From Quillaja saponaria (Eukaryota; Streptophyta; Magnoliopsida; Fabales; Quillajaceae), in NCBI GenBank assembly GCA_029379385.1, contig CM055608.1, forward strand, positions 19,838,350-19,902,349: a stretch of DNA of 64,000 bases. Direction: 5' to 3'. Every line of letters begins with the position of its first letter. Position 1 is the stretch's first letter. Both the position numbers and the translations under genes were made by a program. The notes under the pieces are model-generated. The model searched no databases and was not told where the DNA came from. It saw only the letters and a program-made list of their open reading frames with translations. Below, piece after piece: positions 1-11,593 of the stretch.

Positions 1-396
1 CTTGCAGACTATGGGAGATTGATTTTTTGAAACTTTGGAAGGTATACTTTGAAAAATCACATTGTTATTGAGTTTGTTACTGATACCACTAGATTTTGGA
101 ATGCCTGGTAAAAATTACTAACTCAGTCTATGTGGCCTATGCATTTTTCTAGAAAATGTTCTGAAATCTTATCAATCACCACTCTATCATCAAGTTAGTA
201 GGACTAAGCATTGCCAACTTTCCATTGTACATTTCTGTATGTTCAGCAACCATGCAGATTGCAAATCACTTCGTTATTAGTTCGTATGCAGAGTAATGTA
301 AACAGGATGCCTCTTGTATATGTTTGTGAACTTATTGCAGAATACTTGCAAACTATGGGAGAGATTTTTTGAAACTTCAGAAGGTATGCTTTGTTT
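1..396 (+). repeat. Duplicated 43-45-nt exon-like segment
   Basis: Positions 1-42 and 354-396 are near copies, both beginning around TTGCARACTATGGGAGA and both ending in AAG followed by GTAT. The second copy is preceded by TTGCAG, so it has a splice-acceptor-like left edge and a donor-like right edge. The first copy carries two extra bases in its middle, which would shift the frame relative to the second. In one frame the second copy reads LANYGRDFLKLQK and the first keeps the same residues on both sides of the insertion. This could be a duplicated mini-exon or merely duplicated non-coding DNA. Confidence 0.4.
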
Positions 397-2739
397 TCCC
401 TGAATCTGTTAAGTGGGTATGTTATGGGAGTACATTGAGGTTAGTCTGTGTACAAAACCAGATATGTTTTTTCTTCTCTTAGTTTCTTTTTTTCATTTTT
501 TATTTGTGATACGACAAAAGAAAAACTTAAGAGGGTGTTTGGGGCCCTCCTCATCAGCCTTGTGTTTGACCAATGCCCAACCTTCGTCTTCATCCTGTTA
601 TGCACAAATGTAAGTTACAATATATTTCGAGGAGTTATAGTTACTGACTTTGATATTATATTTTCTATGTAAACTCACAGCAGTTAGTGTTAACAAATGA
701 AATATTCATTTGCATCGTGTCAATATATCACTTATATATTTACATCGTGTTACTTACCTGCTACCAAAATAAGTATTTTTTTGCAAAAATGATTGAAATT
801 TATGTGTGTGTTTTACTTACATTGCTAGCTTATTTAGATTGTAAGTATTGTATCTAAAGTATTACACATATCCATGGCCAGGAGGTTGTGTTCATCTGAT
901 ATTAGATGTGTCTGTTAGGTTTAGTTCACGGCCACATGCTCAAACCCTCTATCTCCTAGTTTCTTGAGATTGTACTTTAACTACACAATTCTCCAAAATA
1001 TGATTAAACCAACTTTGTATTTTGGGTTCTACGTGGCCCATTTAGATAAACAATGAAATTGTGAGGAAACATGAAGTTGCTCAGCTCTTTGTACTGTTAT
1101 TTATCAATGTCTGGATTTTCGTTGCTGTTTGAGAAGGTTCTGTGATATTTTCTACATGTTACATGAAGTTGCTTAGTGCTTCCCTTTCTCTTATTCCTCT
1201 GCTTTGCTTTAGCTCGAATTTCTGAATTTGATCTGGTTTTGGATAATACCTTGTTATTTTTATTTATTATTTTTGTTTGGAATTTTGTGGATTGACTTTG
1301 GCTCTAAACACTGGTTTTACATTGATAATACCAAATTCTGGATATTGCAATTGACCCTCAAGCCATATTAGTGAGAAAAGGTTTATGTTTCATTCAGGAT
1401 AAAGAGTGTGGGTCAATTTTCATCCAGTCTCTATAAGAAGTACTGTTTAATCTTATACTACAATGTGAATAATCAGTTATCGTGGAAGTAGGTAGTTTAA
1501 TTAAACTACAGAAAATGTGCCATATGGATGCAGACCTGTGGTTTCTGATTTTTTTTTTTCTTCTCATGCTAATTCTTAAGTAAATTTAAATTCAAAGGAT
1601 CTAGCTTTAATTGTAATGGTATTATGTTCCTATGTGCTCGCTTTGTGTTTTAAACTCTTATTGAAGGTCTGAGTTTTTGTTCTTGATCCTCAACCTGATT
1701 GTAGCATTATTGGTTGTTGTATTATTCCTTGGAAAGGCCTGTTCATTTGGAATCTCATTTAAATGGGCAAGGTACTTTTTTAGTTTTCATGTAGCCGGTT
1801 TAGACTGATAAAATTGTTGCTTTACAGGATGCCATATATATTTGGAAGCAGAAATTCTGGTGCATTTTGGTGTTTTTATTTTTTCATTAAAGAGATCACG
1901 GGATTCATCTAGCCTTTCGGGCATGGCTGCTAAGTTTATTTGTATATCTTTTATCTTTATGAAAATATTATCATACACTTTCTTTGTCATTAGATAATGG
2001 AAGCAAGATTATTATGACGCCAAGAGGCTTACTTGATGCTGAAAGGCCTTTAAATCTTAATCTAAGATGTCAAAGAATCTTGCTTTCCTGGTTTCATTAT
2101 GCTCTGACATTGTAATTCAACCAATGCAGAGATCTTCCTGAATCTTTTTACCATATTTGTTAGCTCCATTGTCAAGCAAATAGAAATAACAAGACAAAGG
2201 GAGAATGGGAGTGACTGAGGATGGAGAGTTTACAGTGATCAGTTCCAGCAGAATATTCTGTTGTTTCATACTTTTCTTAAGAAAAAAAAAATGCGCCTTT
2301 ATTCCATTTTGACTAAAGCATAACCTATTATTTATCTAAATTGTTTTGAGCGACTATCTTCTAGATGATACACACTAGCATCTTCTACATGTAGGTCATG
2401 ACTTCATCAAAGAGGGAAGCAACTTACAATTTTTAGGGTTGGAGTGGCGGTGCAAGAAAAGTTAAAACATGATAGGTATTTGCATCGGTTATTGTTTGGG
2501 AAGGGAACTATGGAATGGATAACAAGCTTCTTCTCTGCATTCATGATATACATCCATAAACAGTTATGTCTGATGAGCAACTTCAGTTTCTGAGAGCAAA
2601 AAGCACATGAAAAGCATGATATGTGAATTACTGGATTTTAATGGTTTTCGAATGTGCATGTTGTAACAATTCTTGACTATTGTGCATGTGGTACTTACTT
2701 GAATGAAAGAAATAGATCTCTAAGTAGTACAATGTGATG

Positions 2740-2820
2740 AAAGCATTGGTTTCGATGACTCTTGCTCCCTACCAAAAAAGAGCATTGGTTTTCGATGACT
2801 TTTGCTCCCTACCCAAAAAG
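2740..2820. repeat. Two-copy tandem duplication, about 40 bp
   Basis: Two adjacent copies of a unit that starts AGCATTGGTTTCGATGACT, continues through TTGCTCCCTACC and ends in an A-run plus G. The copies differ by a few substitutions and one T. No coding potential is evident. Confidence 0.8.
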
Positions 2821-4051
2821 ATACCAACTCAAATGGGAGCATTAGGAATGCATAAACAACAATAATTTGGCAGATAAGTGGCTGGAGTTATCTCTGCTTT
2901 GGTACGTAGCCTTTTCTTTATGTTTTTGCTTGCTGTCCGTTAAGAAACTAAGGCATCAGCTCTGCACTCTAGGATATCTGTTTCTAAGGAAAAAATTTTG
3001 GCTTGCTGGGAGAAAAATACAATTTATATGGTTATGGTAGAATTTCAAGCTCTAATGTACCATGAACATCTCTGTAGGTGCTCTCATCTTATAAATGACA
3101 AAGGTGGAAACGAGGAGGTACTTCCGCAGATGCTTTTATAAATTTTCATCAAAATTCACATTTATGATGGGTATTGAATACAAAAAACATTTCTCCCATT
3201 TTCATTGTCATTGTTTATTTCTGTATATTTACTAATATGACAGTCAGAATAAACATTTGATCTAGATGTCTGAAAATGGATGAAAAGAGAAAAAGATAAG
3301 ATGGAGCCTATTTTTATATAGAAGATCTACATATGCATTTCTTAGTCACAAAGTTTCTTCATTCGATGTATAGATTGCATGTATTAACCTGGTCTCTGCA
3401 GTCTTGTTTTCAAAGCAAACCCATGCTAGACCAACTTATTCTCTGGAACAGTCACTGATTGTTTGTATCATTTCTTAGTTCTTTTAAAATTTAAATCTTT
3501 ATTTTGAATGCAGATATATTATATATCATAGTTGAATGCATGGTATAATAGTTGTCCTTCTTTATTAATTTATGGCAAATGGGTTTTCTCCTATTACTAT
3601 TTTTTACTAGAAACGGTTAAGATTCAAACCGTATACCATTGGATACCATCTGAGCTAAAACTCATTGATGTGCTCCAATGCTGATCATTAGGTACCTAAG
3701 ATTAAGATCCAAATAGTTTTTCTTTTCTTTTCACTTTTTTGGTAAGATCCTACTAATTAAATAAAATTCAGCATGAATATTATCACTTCTATCTTAGTAA
3801 TTGTCAAGATCTCAACTACAGGTAAGCAATTGTCCAATAAATCTACACATAATTTCATCAAGACAAAAGAGTAAAAATATTTTGCATCAGATAATAGAAA
3901 GCCTTGTATTATTAGAATAGGTATTTTATTGCATTTGCATCATGGATCTATGAATATAAGAAAGGAAAGCATCTCCTCAGAAGAACCCATATAGTTGGAA
4001 AATTTCAAGCTCTTCAAAACAGAGGACAAGAAGGAAAGGGTATATGCTAGC

Positions 4052-4393
4052 TCAAGCAACAACTACTAGTTCTATGACAACCAAGCTACAAACCATGGCA
4101 CCAATAGTTGCAGCAACATTGTCCAACCTAGATGAACTTGATGATTTCTTCCCAACAAACTCGCCTGAGCTTGGGATTGGCTGCAATTCCTCCGGATTAG
4201 GAGGAGCTGCTGAACTCATAGGTCGTTGAGTAGTTGGAGAAGGAAAAAATGAAGACATGTTAGGTGCAGTTATATAGGGTAAAACAGTTGGAGAAGCTGA
4301 AATTTTTGGATCATTAGTTGAACTTAGAGCCTGCAATTTAGAAAACAAGATAACCATACATAAAACAGCGGAAAACTTAGTGATGGTAGTCAT
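4052..4393 (-). CDS. Arabinogalactan-type GPI-anchored protein
   Basis: Encodes 113 aa from the ATG at 4391-4393; an in-frame upstream ATG at 4514-4516 would add 41 residues that bury the signal peptide, so the inner start is preferred. Residues 1-22 form a classic signal peptide (hydrophobic AVLCMVILF, ending LQA). The middle (about 23-90) is rich in Ser, Pro, Thr and Ala with scattered SP, AP and TP dipeptides suitable for Pro hydroxylation and O-glycosylation. After a Ser run and RLDN, the last ~20 residues are hydrophobic, as in a GPI-attachment signal. Architecture matches short classical arabinogalactan proteins of the plant cell surface (Arabidopsis AGP25/26/27 type), although the proline density is low. 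The precise orthologue is inferred, not proven. No intron is needed. Confidence 0.6.
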   Translation of the reverse strand: MTTITKFSAVLCMVILFSKLQALSSTNDPKISASPTVLPYITAPNMSSFFPSPTTQRPMSSAAPPNPEELQPIPSSGEFVGKKSSSSSRLDNVAATIGAMVCSLVVIELVVVA

Positions 4394-5603
4394 GGATGGC
4401 TCAGAAGTTTCGCTCAAATGTAGATAAAATGAGTGAAAACTGTCATGGGGTGTGAGAGAAATGGGGAAAAGAATAGATAATGGGGTATTTACAGGTAGAG
4501 TACATACATGATACAACTGTGTGTCTGCCTCTAATTATCAATCAGTATTTACTAAAAAATAATATAAAATTATAAAGTTAACTTTTATATATGTTAAACA
4601 ATATAAATTTATATTAATAACTGTTCTTAATTATTTAAAAATTTAAAAAAAATTCTATTAACGTTGCACCAAACTAGACATGATTGTTTCTCTTCATTTG
4701 TCTGGTGTTGTCATGACTACAAGAGAGATTCCGTTGAGTTAAACTGTTATCTCTAAGGAGAGGTGATTTCATTCACATGCTTAGGTTTTGTTTCTGAACA
4801 GAAGGACCCTACCCCATGTGACCCCAAAAGGATCATATGTCTACTTGCCATGATTAAGATAATAATTCAAGGTATACTTTTGGACATTTGTGATTCATAA
4901 ATTAAAGACAGTAACTATATATAGCTCTGTAGATCGATGGGTTAGATCGAATGGATCTTGCTTTGTGTTAACATGTCATGTAAAGCACTGTAGATTGATG
5001 TGTAATTACTAATTACATCTGGGGAACCTTCAATCTAACTAGAAGGAGTTAACTAAAAAGAAATGAGAGAAAGGACGATTAACAATTTGAATGAAGTTAC
5101 AGTAGGTCATCTAACCTCCTTGAACAAAATCTAACTAACTAGATCTTTTCTTAAAACAAAATTCCTTTACAAGTAACATCCAAGATTTGTTTCAGTCTCA
5201 ATAGGGATAATAGATCACGTTACTAATCTATTGTACTAACACCAAGTTCCAAAGAACTACAAAAATATTACTATTTCCTAATCCTATCTGATCATACATT
5301 GTACAACTTATATAGAAAGACTATTATCTGTGCGATTAAAAATTTTTTACGCACCCGAAAGAATAAGGCGAGATATCACATGTTCGAGCAGCAGTAAAGT
5401 AAGTTTAAATAGGAGAAAATTCTCCCCATCTCCAGTATATAATACCCCCTTTTATTGTATCATATCAAAAATGAAAAAATAAAAAATTTGATATTAAAGG
5501 TAGATTATTGCTCCTTCTTCCCCCTCTTTTCTGCTCATTAATGTATGTAATTGATACAAGTAGACTGGAAAAAGGAAAAGGAAGCAGAAAAAAAGAAGTT
5601 GGG
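4394..5603. other. Intergenic, 5' side of the AGP-like gene
   Basis: AT-rich DNA between divergent small ORFs. The first ~100 bp would be 5' UTR and core promoter of the AGP-like gene; a weak TATA-like TAAATA (minus strand, near 4486-4496) is visible. Nothing else was recognised. Confidence 0.4.
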
Positions 5604-5831
5604 TTAATGATTTGAATGTGTTACATGGAATTGAAGCTGCAGGGAGCTGCAAACGAAGATGGAAGAATTACTAGCATCTGGTAGACTTTTGCTCATGTTG
5701 GTCAGTTCTTTCTTCTGCTCTAATTTATTTGAAATATATATATCATCACTAATCTTAATTCTTGGTTCTATGTCTTGATTTTCAGTATATGAGCATGACG
5801 CAATCCAGATGTAGCAAGCGACCAGTACCAT
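5604..5831 (-). CDS. Hypothetical 75-aa protein with hydrophobic N-terminus
   Basis: Open frame of 75 codons. The first ~14 residues (MVLVACYIWIASCS) are hydrophobic and resemble a signal peptide or membrane anchor; the rest is polar (Asp, Glu, Lys, Asn, Ser) with a SLPDAS motif and a C-terminal SSLQLQFHV stretch. An in-frame stop lies 15 bp upstream of the ATG, so the start is bounded. I do not recognise a family. It lies 28 bp from, and divergent to, another small ORF at 5860-6054. It could be a short secreted peptide, a gene remnant, or chance. Confidence 0.3.
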   Translation of the reverse strand: MVLVACYIWIASCSYTENQDIEPRIKISDDIYISNKLEQKKELTNMSKSLPDASNSSIFVCSSLQLQFHVTHSNH

Positions 5832-5859
5832 AAATACAAGGTATTACCTTAAACAACCC

Positions 5860-6054
5860 ATGTTTTCTATATGCCAAAGGAGATCACATGTAGTTTTGAT
5901 TTTACTTGTTGTGTCTGCCACTGTCAAACATTCTAATCATTGTAGTCAGAGCTGGAGTCTAAACAGAATACTCTCTAAACCGAATGCGCAACGATCAACC
6001 CCATTGAAATCAGGCTGGAGTCTAAACAAAATACTCTCTCAACATTATAGCTAG
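5860..6054 (+). CDS. Candidate small secreted peptide with repeated WSLN[RK]ILS
   Basis: Open frame of 64 codons ending in TAG. Residues 9-22 (SHVVLILLVVSATV) are hydrophobic after a basic CQRR segment, like a signal peptide. The downstream part carries two copies of WSLNRILS/WSLNKILS about 22 residues apart, coded by near-identical DNA around 5950-5978 and 6012-6038. The second copy sits eight codons from the stop. I know no family with this motif. A chance ORF over a short tandem duplication is the main alternative. Confidence 0.25.
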   Translation: MFSICQRRSHVVLILLVVSATVKHSNHCSQSWSLNRILSKPNAQRSTPLKSGWSLNKILSQHYS

Positions 6055-7009
6055 ATTGTTATCTGAGTTGCTTACTTATCTGCTAGCATAAAAGTATAAA
6101 ATGCATATAATTTTTATAATTTGTAGAGTTGATGCATTTATTTGGAGCATATGTGTAGTCATGAATACCGTTGAGCAAATGTACAGTCAAAACAAGAAAA
6201 TATAGCTAATCTGTACACAATGTAAGTATTGATTTTTGCTAAAAACTCTTGACTACAAGTATGATTGAGTTATAGTAGTCGGCATCTTCATAATGTCATT
6301 GTTTTAAAAGCCTCAATCTCAATGTCATACTATAATAATAGGTTCAATTAGATCATCTCCTATTTGCATTTCTCATGCAATGCACACTTTCCCTATTTAT
6401 ATTTGCGATTAGTCAATAATTTTTTTAAAGGAGTGACTAATTTTTTTAAAAATAAAATATCATCGACAAACCCCATAATTTGCCAAAAATTTCCCGACAA
6501 ACTATCAATTACCGAGGGTAGATGACAGCATGATCCATACACGAGTTAGCAATGAATGACAGTATCATAGTATGAGGTAAACATGGAAGTCTCCTGCTGA
6601 TCAATAAAAACTTCGTATAACAATCATTCCTAGTGCATTGCTGTATTTGTATTATATCCATCACAAATAAATTGACGCTTGCCAAAGTTCTTGAATTCCT
6701 GAAGAAACTTATTCTCTTCAAAGTACATGTAATATATGACATGTTACTCTGTAATGACAACAATAGTAATGCCACAAATCAAAAGAATCAACTGATACAA
6801 CAATCCCACTCCCACATTAAATCTTTTGGAGTCGGTGAGACTAGATATACCAACTCCATCGCATCTTTTTGAAGTTAGTGCGCCCAGACATAAATATATC
6901 AAAGGTTACAACAAAATGTGAGAATTCACGTAACATGACAACAACAGAATCAATGCATAAAGAAAAAGAATGCCAAATTTCAAATTCTGTGTCAGGTAAG
7001 CTTATCCTG
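6055..7009. other. 3' flank of the phosphatase gene
   Basis: AT-rich. The part nearest 7010 must contain the 3' UTR and polyadenylation site of the minus-strand phosphatase gene. Short open frames here have no recognisable product. Confidence 0.4.
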
Positions 7010-9773
7010 CTACAGAAGCCTAAGGTGTGCTGAATCATTCAGCCTTTTTATCTGCCAACCAGTTTTCCAGGAATGCTGCAACACTGTCACTGAAGAATCG
7101 TCTATGCATATTTTATGGGACATTACTGGGCTGCATCCAAGGAGGCCTGTCACTAGACACTTAATTGGTACTGAATGAGTAAAAACACCTATACAAGACA
7201 TAGATGCTGCTGAGGGGCTGCTGAAACTTGAGTTTCGCAGGGAACTCAGGTGGCTGGCATCTTGAGGAGAAATTTCATCCTCAATTTCAACTCCGGTAGT
7301 AGTAACAAACTGTAGCCTGCTCTTGCCAGACTTTTTCTTTGAAAGCCCCTGTCTTTGCCTGTGGAGCAAATCCCAGTTGGATGGATGTAGAGAATGTCCA
7401 TCACGGTCATGAATCGAGTTACTTAGAGCATGGGAACTGTGGTGTGTAAAGCCCTGGTTGTCATTGTGATGATTTGAGGAGAAATCTAATCTCAACTTTT
7501 CAGGCAGCCCAAGGAGAGTCCCATTTAAGAATTCAATCATCCGAAATTCCACTTGTCTAAGTGATTCTCCAGATGGTGCAGTAAAATCTGGCTGGAACCT
7601 GTCGATGATGCTGAAAATTTCAGGTGTACATATTTCAGATTGGAGGCATCCCTCCCAGTGGCCTTGGCTCATCTCCAGAAGTGCATCTGAGGACTGAATC
7701 TGTTCCTCCAAGAACTTTACTTCCTGAGAATGTTTCCGGTAGGATATGATAGTCAATTGGATATACAGAATATGATTTCAAATATATTAAACTCTAAAGT
7801 AATAGACAATATTGTGCTTAAAGTAATCATTCCACTTTGAACCAACATCCTCTAGCAATGTTTATAATAAATCCAAATGCTATATCTACTTGATAATTTA
7901 TTTATTCATCTCATCCACCTAAACAGCACTCTTGTTGACATGCTGATTACTACAACAATGCATATAGGGAGAGATGGGAAATTTCTTTTTCAGCCAATTT
8001 AAAGTATACTTGAATTACTCCAAGGAAATATGAACAAACAAAACAATATATTAGGTTCTGATAAGAAAAAGATGATATGAACATAATTCTTTTTATCGTA
8101 AGTTCATAACCAGTTACATAATACAAAAACTTTGATTTACTAGGTCAGCCCTTTGCTACCTTAGTGCTGAAAAGAATGCTTCCTCCAACCCCCAAAGAAA
8201 AAAAAAAAAAAAAAAAAAAAAACTTTAGATTCTACGTTGGTCCTCTGAATTCATATCAGATTTACTTTAATATTTTCCACAAAATCCAGCCTGCTCTGAT
8301 ATCATATACAATTACTAGTCCAAATCATAATAAATAATAAATCCAAAAGAAACACAGCAATCAGTTTGTGCTACCTCTGGCCATTAGTTTGCATTGTCTC
8401 CCTCAGATTTATGTCCGACCAATAATACTCTGATTTAGTTATACCCACCGAATTTCAATTTTAAACCCAGTTGATCTAGATATACCCATTGAAAGATTCA
8501 CCACACTGTCCCATAATTTAGATTGGACGAAGAAACACCAAAGGTTCAACATGGCAATTTCAAGTCAATGAGAATCTTCTGTTTTAATAAAAGAATTAAG
8601 TTGTACCAAAAGGGAAAAGATAAAAGAGTACGCAGAGGAGGACAAGTGGACAAGAAGTCCCCCTACAAAAAAGAAAGGAGAAAGGAAACAGATAAAAAAG
8701 TAAAATAAAGTCACGGTTAAAACAAATAGAGCCCTGCAATCCTGCTGAACATCAGCCAAAGGCACAATGTGAATTTTAATAGCCATCTACCATCGCTTTC
8801 AATTAATCCAGTGTCAACATACGTGCATAGCAGTGAAAACAAGGAAAATAATACAAAATTTTGCAATATCCTTCCTTCCAAGTTGTTTATGTATATAAAG
8901 ATTAAGATCAACATCATCTCAGATATCATACAAATTATCCGATCACTTCCCCTACCCACACCACTGATAAGTATATCCTTTACACACATATTTATACTTC
9001 TAGACTTGTATTAGAATTGAAGAGAAGACACCCGTCTTTCCATAGAATACTGAAAAAAATTAAAAATAAAAAACATCCTGCGTAAATGAGAGAGACCCAA
9101 TTCTAGACTTAGCATGGAGCATAGTTACAGAAATATTTGGATAAGCATATGCAAATTCCACTGAGCCTTAACTTAGTCGCATTTAAATTACAGTTCTGAA
9201 GATAAGCATATGCAACTTGCTGTTTACCTTACAAACCGAGATTGCTGTGGAGCGTGCCCGATTTAACGGTGATGAATACACAGAGTTAAACCGAACACCT
9301 TGCGAATTTAAGAACACTGCCAAAGCTCTCGCTTGTCTCTTCCCATTTGGGGTTAACACAGCCTCCGGGCACCGGCCACCCACCAAATCCGGCTTTAAAT
9401 TCAATTCGCACTCTCCATGACTGATAAAAAAAACCTCGGTCACCGTTTGATCCTCATCCATTGTGTTTGAAGAGAAGCTCCTCGAGAACGCCGGAGGTGG
9501 TGGCAACGGCGGTGGGGGAGCGAGAACATTGTAAGGATCCCAAACTTTGATCGAGGGCCCTAATCGAGGAGTACCCAATGATGAAAGCTGAGGAGACAAT
9601 GGTGAAGCAGATGCGTGGCAAGGTAGCATCTCCGGCTCTTGTTCCAGAACCTTTTTCAACAAATGATTATCCGATTCCCTAGTAATCCGTTTACCATTAT
9701 TACCATCTTCGTCTTCCTCCTCCTGCTCTTCCTCGCTTTCTTCCGCTACCCGTACGGACTGGGCTGAACCCAT
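7010..9773 (-). CDS. Phosphoglycerate-mutase-like histidine phosphatase family protein
   Basis: Two exons: 9773-9228 (182 codons) and 7723-7010 (237 codons plus stop), joined in phase 0 across a GT-AG intron (GTAAAC donor, TTCTCAG acceptor), giving 419 aa. The N-terminus MGSAQS fits an N-myristoylation signal, followed by an acidic EEQEEEDED stretch, a Pro-rich linker (about 80-96) and the histidine phosphatase fold. Visible motifs: the active-site strand FFISHGE with nucleophile candidate His119, RARSTA at 172-177, EMSQGHWEG with Glu199, SGES near 233-236, and the second His in FTHS (His365). The usual RHG arginine is Ser118. A low-complexity insert (about 262-345, His/Ser/Lys-rich) precedes the last motif. 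It resembles the plant family containing Arabidopsis At3g05170. Metabolic mutase activity is unlikely; a phosphatase or degenerate role is inferred. Confidence 0.85.
7724..9227 (-). other. Intron of the histidine phosphatase gene
   Basis: 1504-bp intron between the two coding exons. It contains a run of 25 A on the plus strand (8198-8222; T-run in the transcript) and no recognisable domain. Short ORFs inside it are not supported as genes. Confidence 0.75.
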
Positions 9774-11593
9774 TAGAGCTACTTCAGTGTGAAATCAATG
9801 AAAATGTCACCGATCTCGTAAAGCTACGATCTTTAAGGTTCAGATTTGAAATGCAATTCATTTTACATTCTGGAGGGGCAAAGAAAATCTGAAACTAAGC
9901 CCGAATTGGAGTGAAGGACAAAAGCCAAGGTTTTCTCTGTGATGTAACAATGGGGTTTGGGGCACGAGTTGAAGTGGATCTCTCACTCTTGTGTTGTATC
10001 CGCGTCGTCTAAGGTCTTATTTCTTCTTAGTATTTAATTTTCAACCAGCTGGGGACGGGGACGAAATCCATCACTCGATTTTGGCTTACAAAATCCGTCT
10101 GTATACACACTGGGAGAGAAGAAAATAGACAGGAAGCTCACAGGCTATGTTTAGCTTAGCGCTTTTTTTTTATTTTACATATATATATATATATATCTAT
10201 GTTTTATTTAGTGGTAAGTTGTATGGTAACTTATTCGTACAAATTCAGACTCAGTAAATCATTGAAAAGAATACATATTCTTAATTATCAAATAAATTCC
10301 TTACTCAGAACTTTGTTTAGCTTTCGTGCAGCTAATGGTAAATTATAAAATTTTGCTTAGTTTAATTAATTTTTCTGTTTTCTTTTGCAAATTGAACTTA
10401 TTCTATAGGTGTTTTGGTGTTTGTTCATCTTTCATGGATGATGTTTTAAAAATGCTCACTTTGATGCCGACTTAGTTTTACGATACTAGCTGAAAAAAAG
10501 TTTAAGTTCCGGTTTTAGCATCAAATGTTACCATGAGAATGTATCGTAGAGTATACATCTAATTGTACGCTATGCATGTATTTTATTTTTGTAAAATTAA
10601 GTCACGTGAAATTTTAAATTTGCCAATTGTACCTGAATTATGTATACGCCATATATACACCATGTTTGTATGTCATCTCATAACTAAATAAAAAAGTGCA
10701 CTACACAGTACCTAACTTACTTGTGGATACTAAATACCCAATTAAATCAGACAGGTGACGGAGATGGTGAATGAAAATTCACCATTGTTATCGGGTGAGT
10801 TGTTTCTCACATGTTAAAGAAACTTGCAAATTATAATTCATATTTATGTTTTAACCTCAATAAATTTATGTCTCAACTATTATATTTAGGGTAGTCTTAT
10901 TGCTACAATCAATATCTTTAGAGTCACAGTCTAATAAATGTGATAGATTTTATCATTTCTAAAATACCGTTTTACTCTTTTTCTTTTTCTTTCTCTTTTT
11001 TATTTAGCTTTCATCAAACTCTTCCTCTTATTTATTTTTCATCAAATTCTTTCTCTTTCTTATTTATCTCTCATCAATCAGGTTCATTCTCACACTATAA
11101 CTAATCATCTATCCTCTCATGAGCTCTAACTATATATCTCTTTCTCTTCCTATGGCTAGTAATTATTAAAATTTTACAATTTTTTGATTTTATTATCAGT
11201 TTACACCTTAAGAAAAACAATGAGAATGTTAAAATAAAAATCTCTCTTTTTTTTCTTTTTTATTATTTTTTTTATTTTTACGTAAATTTGGGCCATGCCT
11301 AAATCATGTAATCTCATTCACTATTTATATAAGCACTTAATCTTCAACTTTCAAAATTAGTAAGGCTGAACAAAAAAAAGATGAAAAATTAATAAGTTTA
11401 TCGATTTATAAAAAGATGAGACTGGAAGAGAGCTAAACAATGTGTGAAGCTAGAGTGAGAAAGATAGATCGAAGAGCAAAAGGAGGAAGATGATGGAAAA
11501 GATAGAAGATGAACAGGTTGGAAAGAGGGCATATTTATTTTTGGGTTTTTCATTTTTAGTTTAAGGAAATTTAATTTATTATACAATTGATTT
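9774..11593. other. Intergenic: phosphatase promoter side and low-complexity DNA
   Basis: The first ~300 bp is the 5' UTR/promoter side of the phosphatase gene; TTAAATAC on the minus strand near 10030 is a weak TATA candidate. Then follow an (AT)n microsatellite (10179-10196) and a pyrimidine-rich block (about 10985-11080) with three loose repeats, each ending CATCAA (11012, 11040, 11072). No gene is seen. Confidence 0.5.

Larger units (their letters stand above)
1..4040. other. AT-rich stretch without a confident gene
   Basis: No long open frame and no recognisable protein domain was seen on either strand. Composition is T-rich on the plus strand and resembles plant intron, UTR or intergenic DNA. 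Short exon-like pieces bounded by AG and GT exist (for example 354-396), so the 3' part of a gene on the plus strand starting outside the window is possible but not shown. It also contains two local duplications, listed separately. Confidence 0.5.

Noticed and set aside
413..672. Two overlapping small ORFs as genes
   Set aside because: Short, overlapping in different frames, T-rich, no domain or conserved motif.
4044..4229. Plus-strand ORF opposite the AGP-like gene
   Set aside because: Antisense shadow of the minus-strand CDS, which has signal peptide and GPI features.
9217..9420. Plus-strand ORF opposite phosphatase exon 1
   Set aside because: It is an antisense shadow of the real coding exon.
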